In this document: piece after piece, positions 7,966 through 16,702 of the stretch
Layout of the letters: each line of letters opens with the position of its first letter
Numbering within the stretch: the stretch's first letter is position 1
Virus record (IMG/VR): IMGVR_UViG_3300031997_000044
Coordinates: 1-30,321 of that record
Strand: one strand, 5' to 3'
Source of the DNA: a virus
DNA length: 30,321 nt
The notes under the pieces: generated by a model
Database searches by the model: none
What the model was told of the DNA's origin: nothing
Seen by the model: only the letters and a program-made list of their open reading frames with translations
Position numbers and translations under genes: made by a program

Positions 7966-8379
7966 TCAGTCCGTATCGAGACGGATGAATCTCAGGTACA
8001 GCTTGGCGACCAGGGCGACGGTAGTGACATCCGCGGCGATGTTCAAGAACTTCGCAGCAGTCCAAACGGCTGGGACTACCTCTGTCTTGGCGCCAGCGTC
8101 AGCCGCGCCCTGGTAGACCTTGCCTGTGATCGCGCCATCCACGCGGAGTGCGCTGATGATGTCCGAACTGGCCGCAGCCTCGGTGCCAATGCCGATAGAT
8201 ATGCTGGCCGCGCCAGTAGCGGGGGTGACGATATGCAGGAACTCTTCGATGATCGCGATGTCAACACCCAAAGGGTTGGCGACCTTCCCGATGCCTCCAG
8301 CCGCAACGGAGGCCACGCCGACGATGTCAAAACACAGGACACCCCCGCGGCCTTCACTCACGTTCAAAGTAGTGGTCAT
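7966..8379 (-). CDS. Putative capsid decoration/structural protein, copy 1
   Basis: This 137-residue protein is the tandem paralogue of 7537-7953, separated from it by 12 nt. Conservation is highest in the last 35 residues ('AKTEVVPAVWTAAKFLNI' and the terminal 'FIRLDTD'), which suggests a shared fold core or an assembly interface there. Placement between the beta-helix/capsid genes and the connector genes suggests an outer head protein; this is inference. Preceded by AGGAGACAAGAA. Confidence 0.65.
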   Translation of the reverse strand: MTTTLNVSEGRGGVLCFDIVGVASVAAGGIGKVANPLGVDIAIIEEFLHIVTPATGAASISIGIGTEAAASSDIISALRVDGAITGKVYQGAADAGAKTEVVPAVWTAAKFLNIAADVTTVALVAKLYLRFIRLDTD

Positions 8380-8403
8380 TTCTTGTCTCCTGTTCAGGTT
8401 AGT

Positions 8404-8429
8404 GAGGGCTCAGCGGTTGCCGAGCCCTC
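8404..8429 (-). terminator. GC-rich hairpin inside the head operon
   Basis: A perfect inverted repeat with arms GAGGGCTC/GAGCCCTC (8404-8411 and 8422-8429) and a 10-nt loop lies in the 60-nt gap between the genes ending at 8440 and starting at 8379. There is no following U-tract in the minus direction. A weak terminator, processing site or mRNA-stabilising hairpin that lowers or sets the ratio of the head genes is possible. Confidence 0.4.
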
Positions 8430-8439
8430 GCAGTTGCTG

Positions 8440-8736
8440 TTACGGCGTGATCTCCCCGATAGGGATCTCCTCGATTGGCTCGACCTGCAACCATCGCACA
8501 GAAGGTCTCTGCGATTCCCACAGCGCCTCGTTCTGATCGAACAAGCTCACCAAGCAGGCTCGCTTGTCGGCGTAGTCCTCGGCACTCACACCGCCCGCGA
8601 TCCGCTTGGCGAGCAGCGCGATCTTCAGGGTGCGAATCGTTTCCCTGGTCGTCTGGTAGCGCACGTAGAGATCGGCTTGCGCTACGGTCGCAAAGGTCAT
8701 TGTCGCAGTCCACGAGCCAGAAGTTGCAGTAGCCAC
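8440..8736 (-). CDS. Hypothetical head-region protein
   Basis: This 98-residue protein is not recognised. The N-terminus is Thr/Ala-rich, the middle is helical with basic residues ('YQTTRETIRTLKIALLAKRIAGG'), and the C-terminus is acidic-hydrophobic ('VEPIEEIPIGEITP'). The ATG has AAGGAGG at a good distance. It sits between the beta-helix protein and the duplicated structural proteins and is presumably transcribed with the head genes, so a minor head protein is likely. Confidence 0.6.
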   Translation of the reverse strand: MATATSGSWTATMTFATVAQADLYVRYQTTRETIRTLKIALLAKRIAGGVSAEDYADKRACLVSLFDQNEALWESQRPSVRWLQVEPIEEIPIGEITP

Positions 8737-8747
8737 TCGCTACCTCC

Positions 8748-9707
8748 TTACGTGCTCTCAGCGGTCTGGAAGAATCCACCAAAGCCACCCTGAGCACCCG
8801 TTCCAGGCCCACCACCGATTCGGACCGCGCCAAGGTCCCGCGGCTCCCAATCGGTGAACCCGAAGCCGTAGCAGTCCTTGAGGAACACCCCACCGTAACG
8901 AACGTCGAAGCCTGCGGGCACCACGAAGCACCCTGCCATCGAGAAGTCGGTGTTCACGTTGATAAACTCACAACGATCGAACACCCATGCGCGCTGGCAG
9001 GCCGTCCCCAGGAACTCCACCAAGCCGGCCGCCGTACTGCCTGCGTACCCCGCAAAGTGGCAACCCTCGAAGCGCAGCCGCGCCGGTGGCGCAGCAGCAT
9101 CGACTACCATCGCCATCAGGCCGGTGGCGCTGATCGTGGCGTCAGTCCCGATCATGCAGTGCTTGAACAGGCACTCCCCGGCGTTGTTGGCGATCCGCAG
9201 GCTGCAGCCAGTGTCGATAGCCTGAGCAGTGTAGACGTTCCCGATGAACTCCACGTTCTCGAAGTAGTTGCGTGGCCCGGTGATCTTGACGTTGGTCAAG
9301 CTCGCGGCTGAGTTGTACTCGTGCGAGAAGCGGATGTTCTTGAAGATGTTGCCGTACCCGGACACAAGAACCATCGTGTCCAGATCAGCAGAGGGCATAA
9401 CACGACAGCGCTTGCCAGCCATCGTCTCCGCGCTCAGACCGACCAGGTGGGTGAAGTTCTTGTCCCAAGTCAACATGGCGGCCAGCGCGTACTCAGTCGC
9501 GCTGTTCATGAGCAGTACGGTATCGTTGTGGCCCGTCACGCAGAGGTCTTCCGCAGCCTCAAGCGTGAGGAGCGGCTTGGTCCAGCGGTCGCCGGAGTTG
9601 CTGTTGCTCCCGTGAACCGAATCCACCAGGTAGATCTTCGAGTTCGGTCCGCGGGGGATGCCAGACAACGCGAGGTATTCTGTGATCTCGCGGGGGTAGA
9701 GAGACAT
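8748..9707 (-). CDS. Right-handed beta-helix (pectate-lyase-like fold) structural protein
   Basis: The start chosen is the ATG at 9707 (319 residues), with GGAG eight bases upstream; the ATG at 9725 has its GGAGA too close. The sequence has an N-terminal 'SKIYLVDSVHGSNSNSGDRWTKPLLTLEAA' typical of pectin-lyase-like proteins, where a 'G.d...G....Pf.Tl..A' motif caps the helix. It then has beta-helix-like turns such as 'NIFKNIRFSHE', 'NYFENVEFIGN' and 'LRFEGCHFAGY'. Unlike tailspikes, it lies directly after the capsid gene in the head module. A capsid-surface fibre or decoration protein, perhaps glycan-binding, is inferred. Confidence 0.75.
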   Translation of the reverse strand: MSLYPREITEYLALSGIPRGPNSKIYLVDSVHGSNSNSGDRWTKPLLTLEAAEDLCVTGHNDTVLLMNSATEYALAAMLTWDKNFTHLVGLSAETMAGKRCRVMPSADLDTMVLVSGYGNIFKNIRFSHEYNSAASLTNVKITGPRNYFENVEFIGNVYTAQAIDTGCSLRIANNAGECLFKHCMIGTDATISATGLMAMVVDAAAPPARLRFEGCHFAGYAGSTAAGLVEFLGTACQRAWVFDRCEFINVNTDFSMAGCFVVPAGFDVRYGGVFLKDCYGFGFTDWEPRDLGAVRIGGGPGTGAQGGFGGFFQTAEST

Positions 9708-9794
9708 TTCAGTTTCTCCATTCATTCTCCACTTGGGGGGCTTGGGTCAATCTCCCGACTTTCGCCGCGCCCCGGTAGTGGGCTAATCGAAACG

Positions 9795-10763
9795 TTACGC
9801 GGTCAGCACAGCGAACGGGCTGCGAGCGCCCACAGTCGGCGAAACACGGTTTATAGGGTTGGGGATCGCGAAGCCCAGGCGCATCACCATGCGCAGAGCG
9901 ATCATGTCCTGTTGCAGCAGGTTGTAGATGATCACGTTGGCAGCGTCGGTGATGACACCCTCGGTGGCGATCTTCCAACTGACATCCTGGCGCATCGAAA
10001 AAACGAGTTGGTTCCACGCGCCAGAGATGACCAGGCTGGTCGCAGCGACGATGGCACCGTTCAAGGGGTACAGAACCGGAACACCGTCGATGTCGCCCGT
10101 TGCGAACTGCTGGCCGATCTGCACCCCGGGGTGGAAGATCGGCTGACCGTTCACATCGCGGCAGCCACGGAGCAGGCCGCGCACCGAAGTGTGGGCGATG
10201 TGGCCGGTGGCCATGAAACCGTCCTGTTCGAGCCGGGTCATGGTGCCGTTCTCAGTCAGCAGCGCGTCGTACATGTCAACGCAGGCCGCTAGCGAGACGG
10301 TAGAACCGTGGGCCGCGCTGAGAGCTACGATCCCCGCGTGCGCGCCAAAGGCCGCAGTCCACGAGGCGGGAATGTTCGTACCGTACAGGACGGCCTGGTC
10401 GATGGCCAGCCCGGCAGCTTCTGACAAGAGGGGCTTGATCTGCTCCCAGATCGGGTAGCTGCTATCGTCGAAGGCGCTCTGGGGCACAGGCACGATCACC
10501 GCCAGTTCCTCAGCGGTAATCGTCACATTGGCCCAGTTCACTTCCGTGGTGTGCTTGATGTCCGTCTCCCCGCTCACGAAGTAGGCAGTCGGCAGAGAAG
10601 AGAGCACCGGCATCACACGGGTAGAAGTCGGCATATCCCGCAACCGGCGACCCAAGCGCAAGACCGCGCTAGCCTCGACCGTGCCCTGCAGGATCTCGTC
10701 GGTGTACTCGACAGGGATCAGCCCTGCCATGTCAGCGGCAGAGATTAGACTGTTGTAAGGCAT
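9795..10763 (-). CDS. Major capsid protein, HK97-like
   Basis: The start is an ATG at 10763 (322 residues) with AGGAG seven bases upstream; an in-frame upstream start would cut into the scaffold gene. It follows the scaffold gene in the portal-minor head-scaffold-capsid order. Features typical of the HK97-fold group are 'AGLIPVEYTDEILQGTVEASAVLRLGRR' at the N-terminus, 'ITAEELAVIVPVPQSAFDDSSYPIWEQIKPLLSEAAGLAIDQAVLYG' (spine helix) and 'WKIATEGVITDAANVIIYNLLQQDMIALRMVMRLGFAI' near the C-terminus (P domain strand). No protease gene is present, which agrees with a separate scaffold protein. Confidence 0.9.
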   Translation of the reverse strand: MPYNSLISAADMAGLIPVEYTDEILQGTVEASAVLRLGRRLRDMPTSTRVMPVLSSLPTAYFVSGETDIKHTTEVNWANVTITAEELAVIVPVPQSAFDDSSYPIWEQIKPLLSEAAGLAIDQAVLYGTNIPASWTAAFGAHAGIVALSAAHGSTVSLAACVDMYDALLTENGTMTRLEQDGFMATGHIAHTSVRGLLRGCRDVNGQPIFHPGVQIGQQFATGDIDGVPVLYPLNGAIVAATSLVISGAWNQLVFSMRQDVSWKIATEGVITDAANVIIYNLLQQDMIALRMVMRLGFAIPNPINRVSPTVGARSPFAVLTA

Positions 10764-10773
10764 ATTGTATCTC

Positions 10774-11343
10774 CTAGGATTGTCTTCCGGCAGCACGCCG
10801 GAGCAGTGTGTTCATATCGATCTTCGTCACCGGGGGCGAGCCGGTTCCAATGCCGGCCCTCCCATCGGGCGCGCGTTTCTGGAACAGTTCAGGCGCGGCT
10901 TGCTTCACGGCATCCCAGTTGATGCGGCCTTTGGAATCCATGGCCCCGATCTCCTGGGCCATGAGCATCGCCATTCTGGGATTCGAGCAGCCAATCTCTG
11001 GCTTGCCCGCAGCCTCGAAGAAGTCCGCCCGCATCCGGGCACTCTCCAGGTCGGCGGCCATCGTCTCGATCAGCCGCTTTGCCTCCACCGGGTCTTTGCC
11101 CAGGGCTTTGGTGATACCGGCCAATTGCTGCGACAGGGCGTCTCGCTCCTGTCGCGTGGCCTGGACGGCATTGCGAAGGCTAGTGGTATGCCCCTCATAG
11201 AGCGCCTTCAAGTTAGCCGGGAGGCTCTCCAAATACGCATCCCAGGTCGCGGGTTCCGCAGTCGCCGCAGGCGGCTGATTGGTGGCCCCTGGGATCAGGG
11301 GCACTGGCGGATTCGTCGGGTTCGGATTCAGATTGTCAGGCAT
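10774..11343 (-). CDS. Capsid scaffolding protein
   Basis: This 189-residue protein lies directly upstream of the capsid gene. It has a Pro/Asn/Ala-rich N-terminus, a long charged coiled-coil in the middle ('LKALYEGHTTSLRNAVQATRQERDALSQQLAGITKAL'), and a C-terminal 'PPVTKIDMNTLLRRAAGRQ' typical of the capsid-binding end of scaffolds. Preceded by AGGAGGGCGAG at a suitable distance. Family: phage scaffold (DUF4355/minor structural GP20-like) group. It would direct procapsid assembly and leave before packaging. Confidence 0.8.
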   Translation of the reverse strand: MPDNLNPNPTNPPVPLIPGATNQPPAATAEPATWDAYLESLPANLKALYEGHTTSLRNAVQATRQERDALSQQLAGITKALGKDPVEAKRLIETMAADLESARMRADFFEAAGKPEIGCSNPRMAMLMAQEIGAMDSKGRINWDAVKQAAPELFQKRAPDGRAGIGTGSPPVTKIDMNTLLRRAAGRQS

Positions 11344-11377
11344 CTCGCCCTCCTGTTATTGCCGGCGTCTCGCCGGG

Positions 11378-12385
11378 TTATCCCACTAACTGACTGAGCG
11401 GTGTGACCGCCAAGCCCTGCCCCCAGGTCTCATGCTGCGTAATCGTCGCCAAGGCCGTGAAGTCAAAGCCCCGGCCACCATCCCATGCCTTGAATAGCGC
11501 CGGCCCCATCATCTCTCGCTGCTTGCTCTCATCAAGGCCGTCAAACCACTGGGGGCCCTTGGTGAAGGCTATCGCATCCATGCCCACGACGCGGGGCACA
11601 AACGTGCATCGCCCTTGGGTATGGTCAAAGCCCGGCTCATTCAATCCCAGCACCTCACCGTCTTTGGCGAGGCACGCCAGACAGGTGCGCCCGTCCTTCG
11701 CGCAAACACGCACCTTGTCCTGTACGACCCCGCTCGCCTGGTACTCAGCGTCGCTAGCCGCGCGATAGACCCTCAACTGTGAATCCCTCGCAATCACGAG
11801 TGCTTTCTGTAGGCCCTGGGTTAATCCGTCAGCCATGGCCCTGGCTGTCTTTCGCGGGTTCCAGCCCAACGACGTTCCCTGTAACAGCGCCGTTCGCAGG
11901 CCGTCAATCGCATCGGGAAGCAGCGCCCGTTGTGCCAGCACATCAAACAGTGGCGCGCCGTCTGCGCAGAGGCCAACCATGTACTGTGTGGCCTCCACCG
12001 GCAGGCGGTTGAACGCTAGTCGCAGGTCCGCGTCTATCTGCGCCGCCTGAATGGTCTTCACCGCATGGTCTATGCCCAACTCACCCATCACGGCCTGCTC
12101 GTGCGAGATCAACCCGTCGGCCCAGGTCTGATACTTGGCAATCTCAAGCCTCGTCTGCGCCAGCAATGCTCGATAGCGGTCGTTGCGCCAAAGCTGAGTT
12201 TCGGTCATTATGGTGCCACTGGTCGCCGTGCGGGCGATCTCCTCACCGAGGGCCTGCATGTCGCCCATCAGGCGGGCCTCGACCTGCATCCAGCGCCTCG
12301 TCATCAATGCCTGCTGCGTGCCCTCGCGGGACAGTAGGTCCTGTTTGAACGCCTTCATAACCGAGATGACTCTAGATTCCGGCAT
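11378..12385 (-). CDS. Minor head protein (SPP1 gp7/Mu F-like head morphogenesis)
   Basis: The ATG at 12385 (335 residues, AGGGAG upstream) overlaps the end of the portal gene and is preferred to the start at 12454, which lies deep in the portal gene. The C-terminal part carries 'RAMADGLTQGLQKALVIARDSQLRVYRAASDAEYQASGVV', followed by the Cys-containing motif 'CAKDGRTCLACLAKDGEVL' and 'HTQGRCTFVPRVVG'. This is the Phage_Mu_F/minor head domain with its conserved 'D.rtC..C...hG.......P..H..CrC...P' pattern. Products of this family are packaged in small numbers with the portal and assist DNA ejection. Confidence 0.85.
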   Translation of the reverse strand: MPESRVISVMKAFKQDLLSREGTQQALMTRRWMQVEARLMGDMQALGEEIARTATSGTIMTETQLWRNDRYRALLAQTRLEIAKYQTWADGLISHEQAVMGELGIDHAVKTIQAAQIDADLRLAFNRLPVEATQYMVGLCADGAPLFDVLAQRALLPDAIDGLRTALLQGTSLGWNPRKTARAMADGLTQGLQKALVIARDSQLRVYRAASDAEYQASGVVQDKVRVCAKDGRTCLACLAKDGEVLGLNEPGFDHTQGRCTFVPRVVGMDAIAFTKGPQWFDGLDESKQREMMGPALFKAWDGGRGFDFTALATITQHETWGQGLAVTPLSQLVG

Positions 12386-13751
12386 TGCCCGCTCCCTGCC
12401 CCGGCTGCCCTGGCTGTTGCACCTGCTGGTCCTGTTGCCCTTGGTCGAACTCACGCTGCGCTTTTACCATGGCCAGCGCCAGCATAGACCTGTTCGCCGC
12501 AGACTCAGCCGCCTTCTCTGCATCCATCTCCGCCAATTCTGTGTCGGACCATCCCTCGCGCTTGAGCAAGGTCACCAGGGGGATTCCCGCAGTAATGCCG
12601 TTCTGCCGAACGATGCTCTGGGTCAGCGGCTGGATCGTTTCCGGCCTCTCATATTGCAGGGTGATGGCCGATGGTTCCACCGGCGCACCCAGGAGGGTCA
12701 GGGCAAACGATAGCGCCTGTCGCCAGGTGGGCGTGAGACGTGAGATGTAATCGGCCGCCTTACGGTTGAGCGGCGCTTCAGACGCAATCAGCGCCTCACC
12801 CGATGGGTCGCCGCCCTGACCATATAGAAAGTGTTTGGGCGTCCGGCTGATCACTCCAATGGCTGTGGCCAGTTTATCTATGGCGTTGAGATAGCCCAGC
12901 AAATCGGTAGGAGCCAGATCACCGATTTGAGTCTGCTGTCCTACACCGTCACCGGCGGGAATGGACCAGATTTCGTTAGGGGCGTTCCTCAGCTTCGTTG
13001 TGTCAGTGTTGGAAATGACCCACCGCTGCCGAAACGCGCCAAACTCGGCGACTACCAGCATATCGCTCAGCAGCTTGTTGGCCGCATCCTGAAGAGGGAT
13101 GACATCGGCCAGTTCGCTCCGAACGTCTCGGTGGAGCTTGAATTGGAATACGGGTACAGCCTTGTAGGGATTGGCCTTTTCGTCTGTTAGCTCAAACCGT
13201 TTAGCAGTAAGGTCGCTGGTAGCAGAGATCTTGCTACGGGTCTGATAGTATTCGAGATGATCCGCATAGTAGAGGATCAGGCTGACTTTTCCATCATCCA
13301 TCGCATACATCTTTGCGGCATAGCGGGTCAGGTACGGATTCTCTGCGTCATAGAAAAGATGACACATGCGAGGATCGTTGTAAAATCCCTGAACCTTGCC
13401 CACGTCATCTTTCCAGACGATCAGATAACTCTCGCCTGTTACGAGCGTGCCCTCATGGACATCCTCAGCAATGAGCTCCAGATTGACGGAGCCGAAGATA
13501 CCATCTATCTGCGCCTGCGCATCAGCTCGGCCCTTGACGGTGATTCCCTTGAGTGTCAGCTTGTCACCAACAGAGTTTATCACCAGGGCGCAAAGGTTCT
13601 CCGAGAAACGCGTATCAAGGCGGCGAAAGACCTCTCTCAGCCGTTCACTGGTGTAGGCCAGCGGTTGCTTGCCCAGGTAATAGTTGTATAGCGCCGCATA
13701 GGTGCTTTGCTTTCCCAGGAGGGCCGAAATGGCCATCTCAAGATCAGTCAT
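12372..13751 (-). CDS. Portal protein (SPP1 gp6-like)
   Basis: This 459-residue protein lies between the large terminase and the minor head protein. The N-terminal 'YNYYLGKQPL', 'FRRLDTRFSENLCALVINSVGDKLTLKG', the central 'GESYLIVWKD...VQGFYNDPRMCHLFYD', and 'IPLQDAANKLLSDMLVVAEFGAFRQRWV' are characteristic of the gp6-like portal family. The C-terminus is Gln/Pro/Gly-rich and probably flexible ('QGQQDQQVQQPGQPGQGAG'). The portal ring is the DNA entry and exit channel and the nucleus of head assembly. Confidence 0.9.
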   Translation of the reverse strand: MTDLEMAISALLGKQSTYAALYNYYLGKQPLAYTSERLREVFRRLDTRFSENLCALVINSVGDKLTLKGITVKGRADAQAQIDGIFGSVNLELIAEDVHEGTLVTGESYLIVWKDDVGKVQGFYNDPRMCHLFYDAENPYLTRYAAKMYAMDDGKVSLILYYADHLEYYQTRSKISATSDLTAKRFELTDEKANPYKAVPVFQFKLHRDVRSELADVIPLQDAANKLLSDMLVVAEFGAFRQRWVISNTDTTKLRNAPNEIWSIPAGDGVGQQTQIGDLAPTDLLGYLNAIDKLATAIGVISRTPKHFLYGQGGDPSGEALIASEAPLNRKAADYISRLTPTWRQALSFALTLLGAPVEPSAITLQYERPETIQPLTQSIVRQNGITAGIPLVTLLKREGWSDTELAEMDAEKAAESAANRSMLALAMVKAQREFDQGQQDQQVQQPGQPGQGAGNAGI

Positions 13752-13757
13752 GGACGC

Positions 13758-14963
13758 TTATCCTTGCCTCGACGTGGCTTGCTTACGTTCTCTGGTGCAT
13801 CCGGCTATCACATAACGCAGGGCGTCCAGGCGGTGAAACGTCTCTTTGTCGCGGATCTTCTCCGTCGGCTGCCCCGCGTCATCCACCTCACGCGAGTAGG
13901 TGCCAAGCTCATCTCGAACACCCGCGCAGCCCTTGAACACATAGAGCCGCTTGGTCTTGAACAGCCCGATCACCCGATCTATCCCCGCCTCAACATCCGC
14001 CACTGGCGGCTCATGCGCCTGAATGCCAGCCGCCCGCCAGTCCATGCGTTGCTGGGTCTCTGATCGGGACCCGCCATACCAGCCAGCCACCCGCTCACTG
14101 GTCGCGTTGAGCAGGGCTTTCGCCGCGTGCTGCGCTGTGCTCAGGCCGCCCTCCAAACTTTCGCGGTACAAGTAGTATGCCTTTCGTTCTACGTCTTCAG
14201 CAATCCACACCAGGGCCGTGTTGACTGCGCCGAAGTCTATGCCCACGTACCTGGGCCATTCGGCAGGAAGTGCAATCGGTTCTATCGCCATCGTCTCATC
14301 GTCATAGTCCTCGTAGATCAGGCCGGCGGGTCTTGAGAACTGTCCGTTATAGAACATCTCCCACTTCCACCGCGGCAGACTGTTCTTTGCTCGCTCATAC
14401 TCTGCCCGAGGGAAGGCCGGGTTCTGAATGCTCGGAAACTGAATCACCTTGTAATCGGGATCGCCTGCTCGCCACCTGTCGAATATTTGCGTCTTCAGAA
14501 AGCCCAAGTTGTATGGTGTCGTGGCACCCAATACCCGCCCTTGGTGAATACTCAGACGGCGCAGCGTCGCTTCCCACGATTCCAGCCGGAAGGCGTCCTG
14601 TCCACATTCATCCAGAATGGCCGCCTTGCAGGTGCCGGATTCCAGGCCACCCGGAGCCTGTGCTGAGCGCATGATGATCCGCGTACCATCCGCCCTGCTG
14701 AGCAGGTTATCCGCAGCGTGATAAACCCAACCCTCACGGGCCAGCAGCACCTCGAACATGTGACGCATCGCCGGTAGGAACTTCAGTTTGAAAAGATCAT
14801 AGGTGGCTGTGACAGCCAGGTAGTCGCCAGTCTTGCAGGTATCAATCTCACGCTTGAGCCATATCGGCAAAAACTCAGTCTTGCCGCCCTGGGTGCCGGC
14901 GATGATAAAGGTGAATCGGGCGTCGCTATCCCAGGCCAGTGTCTGCCCCTCATGCAGGTGCAT
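13758..14963 (-). CDS. terL: Terminase large subunit
   Basis: The ATG at 14963 (401 residues) has AAGG upstream and overlaps the small terminase gene by only 14 nt; the TTG/GTG starts near 15005-15011 are possible but less likely. It carries an ATPase domain with Walker A 'GTQGGKT' near residues 23-29 and Walker B 'AILDE' near 115-119, then 'LGATTPY' (motif III). The nuclease domain starts at 'YVGIDFGAVNTAL' with the first catalytic Asp. The enzyme pumps DNA into the procapsid through the portal and cuts concatemers. Confidence 0.92.
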   Translation of the reverse strand: MHLHEGQTLAWDSDARFTFIIAGTQGGKTEFLPIWLKREIDTCKTGDYLAVTATYDLFKLKFLPAMRHMFEVLLAREGWVYHAADNLLSRADGTRIIMRSAQAPGGLESGTCKAAILDECGQDAFRLESWEATLRRLSIHQGRVLGATTPYNLGFLKTQIFDRWRAGDPDYKVIQFPSIQNPAFPRAEYERAKNSLPRWKWEMFYNGQFSRPAGLIYEDYDDETMAIEPIALPAEWPRYVGIDFGAVNTALVWIAEDVERKAYYLYRESLEGGLSTAQHAAKALLNATSERVAGWYGGSRSETQQRMDWRAAGIQAHEPPVADVEAGIDRVIGLFKTKRLYVFKGCAGVRDELGTYSREVDDAGQPTEKIRDKETFHRLDALRYVIAGCTRERKQATSRQG

Positions 14964-15339
14964 CCGGGCCTTGTCGCCCGTCCGTGTCCATAGGCTTTGT
15001 GGCACGCTCAACCTCGATCAAGCCGACCTCGCCGTGGAGGGTAATATCCTGGTGTTCGCCATAGCCCCGGTCACGGGCTTTCGTACTCAGATACCAGCGT
15101 ATCGTACCAGGATCTTTATCCGAGATGATCTCGATCATCTTGGTCTCGGCAAGGTCTTTGATCTTCTCGCATTCGTCGTGATAGGCCGCACGGACGGTTG
15201 GGTGATCGTCAATGAACTTGCGCGCCCTGCGCCAGGAGCAGCCGACCTTGCGGGCGATGGTAGAGACGATCCCAGCTGAGCCGGGAATGGCCTCGATCAT
15301 TTCCTCTGCGGTCAGGTCTGTGCGATAGGCCATAGCCAT
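14950..15339 (-). CDS. terS: Terminase small subunit (probable)
   Basis: From the ATG at 15339, which overlaps the methyltransferase stop (TGATG), the protein has 129 residues. A helix-turn-helix is visible: 'MIEAIPGSAGIVSTIARKVGCSWRRARKFIDDHPTVRAAYHDEC'. It is followed by helices and 'DPGTIRWYLSTKARDRGYGEHQDI', the usual 'P..a..wLK....dW' type C-terminal segment of small terminases. It sits directly before the large subunit. It would recognise the packaging start on phage DNA. Confidence 0.8.
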   Translation of the reverse strand: MAMAYRTDLTAEEMIEAIPGSAGIVSTIARKVGCSWRRARKFIDDHPTVRAAYHDECEKIKDLAETKMIEIISDKDPGTIRWYLSTKARDRGYGEHQDITLHGEVGLIEVERATKPMDTDGRQGPDAPA

Positions 15340-16577
15340 CAGTCCACCAGTACGGGGCTGCGCCCCGTCATGTCGGCCCAGCGCTGGAGGGACACGGCGA
15401 CATAGGCCGGCGAAATCTCGATGGCCCGGCACTTGCGGCCCAGACGCTCGCAGGCGATCAGGGTGGTGCCGGAACCGAGGAAGGGGTCGTAAATTAGGGC
15501 GCTATCATGATTCTCGATAGGAATAGACATGCACCTCAGTGGTTTCTGTGTGGAGTGGCCGCCCTCGCAGTTCTTGTCAAGAGCAACCTCCCAGACCGTG
15601 CTGGCATTTGCTGGGCCGATCCAATGTGCCTGCGCACCCTTTCTAACTGCATACCAGCAGGGTTCGTGCTGATAGGTATAGTGCCCTCGGCTAATCGGGA
15701 AATGCGGCTTGCGCCAAATCACCATATTCCGAATCTCAAAGCCACAGCGTTGCAGTGATTGTCCAGTCAAGATCACGTGGTCACCGGGCGGTGACCACGT
15801 ATAGATAACATCGCCAGAGAAGAGATGCCACGCCTCAGACCAGTCTGTCCGGTCATCGTTGTAGACTTCGCCTATGCGGCGAGCCGCATAGGCGAGTTTG
15901 CCTTCGGCAGCAGCCACATTCCGCCAGTTCGGATCGTATTCGACGCCATAAGGGGGGTCGGTCACCATGAGGATAGCCCTCTCTCCCCCCATCACCCTCT
16001 CCACCACGGCCCTGTCCGTGCAATCCCCGCAGATCAGCCGGTGCTCGCCCAACTCCCACAACTGACCCAACTCCGTTTTCCACTGCTCCTGCAACTCAGC
16101 GGCGCGGTCAATCTGCGGCCCCGGATCTTCCGGCGGATCGCCCTTCACCGAGGCCATGATGTCGGCTAGCTCCTGAGCATCGAAAATGCCCTTGAGATCC
16201 ATGCCCTGAGAGATGTCCGCCGCGATCCTCCCAGCATCCCACTCGGCGATAGCCCCCGTCTGATTATCGTAATACTTGAGCTTCTGTCGCTGCTCCTGGG
16301 TCAGCCCCCGGCGGCGTACGGCGATCAACTCCTGACCATCCGCCTCCACCACGCGCACACGCTCTATGCCCGCCTGGGCCGCCGCCTCTACCACGCCGTT
16401 ACCGGCCAGGATATTGTCATCCTCATCAATGACAATGGAACGCGCAGCACCGACATGATGCAGTGAATCCACGATCATGCCGATGTTTCTAGGATTATGC
16501 TTTCGCGGGTTACGGGTATCCGGCTTCAGTTGGCCGATATGGTCAACCGAACCGTTACCCTCGTGAACATTTCCCAC
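15339..16577 (-). CDS. ParB-like domain fused to DNA methyltransferase (late-operon copy)
   Basis: The GTG at 16577 (412 residues) with a GGAGGG site is preferred; a longer frame starts with GTG at 16616. Residues about 11-100 form a ParB/Srx-like domain ('DHIGQLKPDTRNPRKHNPRNIGMIVDSLHHVGA...ILAGNGVVEAA'). The C-terminal part is a D12/N6_N4-type methylase with catalytic DPPY at 207-210 and the SAM motif 'DPFLGSGTT' at 364-372. Order DPPY before FxGxG marks the beta class of N6-adenine/N4-cytosine enzymes. Lying next to the small terminase, it may mark phage DNA during packaging or protect it from host restriction; target sequence unknown. Confidence 0.88.
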   Translation of the reverse strand: MGNVHEGNGSVDHIGQLKPDTRNPRKHNPRNIGMIVDSLHHVGAARSIVIDEDDNILAGNGVVEAAAQAGIERVRVVEADGQELIAVRRRGLTQEQRQKLKYYDNQTGAIAEWDAGRIAADISQGMDLKGIFDAQELADIMASVKGDPPEDPGPQIDRAAELQEQWKTELGQLWELGEHRLICGDCTDRAVVERVMGGERAILMVTDPPYGVEYDPNWRNVAAAEGKLAYAARRIGEVYNDDRTDWSEAWHLFSGDVIYTWSPPGDHVILTGQSLQRCGFEIRNMVIWRKPHFPISRGHYTYQHEPCWYAVRKGAQAHWIGPANASTVWEVALDKNCEGGHSTQKPLRCMSIPIENHDSALIYDPFLGSGTTLIACERLGRKCRAIEISPAYVAVSLQRWADMTGRSPVLVD

Positions 16578-16621
16578 CGCCCACCCTCCGCCCGGTAGCA
16601 GACCGGAGCGGCGCACGCCTA

Positions 16622-16699
16622 TGCGTTAACGCAAGAAGCCCAAGCCTCGCAGCTTGAGCTTAGCAGGAAAGTGGGTTCAGCGGTGTTGCAAATGTTGCA
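16622..16699. promoter_or_regulatory. Intergenic region with palindrome, hairpin and GTTGC motif ahead of packaging genes
   Basis: The 125-nt gap between the sigma-like gene and the methyltransferase holds three sites. A perfect 12-bp palindrome TGCGTTAACGCA lies at 16622-16633. A stem of ten pairs lies at 16636-16645 with 16652-16661 (one G-T mismatch, 6-nt loop). A direct repeat TGTTGCA lies at 16684-16690 and 16693-16699. No good -35/-10 pair was found. The palindrome could be an operator for late expression; the hairpin could be a weak terminator between middle and late genes. Roles are inferred. Confidence 0.45.
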
Positions 16700-16702
16700 C
16701 GA

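Noticed and set aside
7234-8793. 519-codon plus-strand open frame
   Set aside because: It runs antisense across five well supported minus-strand head genes, has Arg/Ser-rich low-quality composition, and is a shadow of their codon usage.
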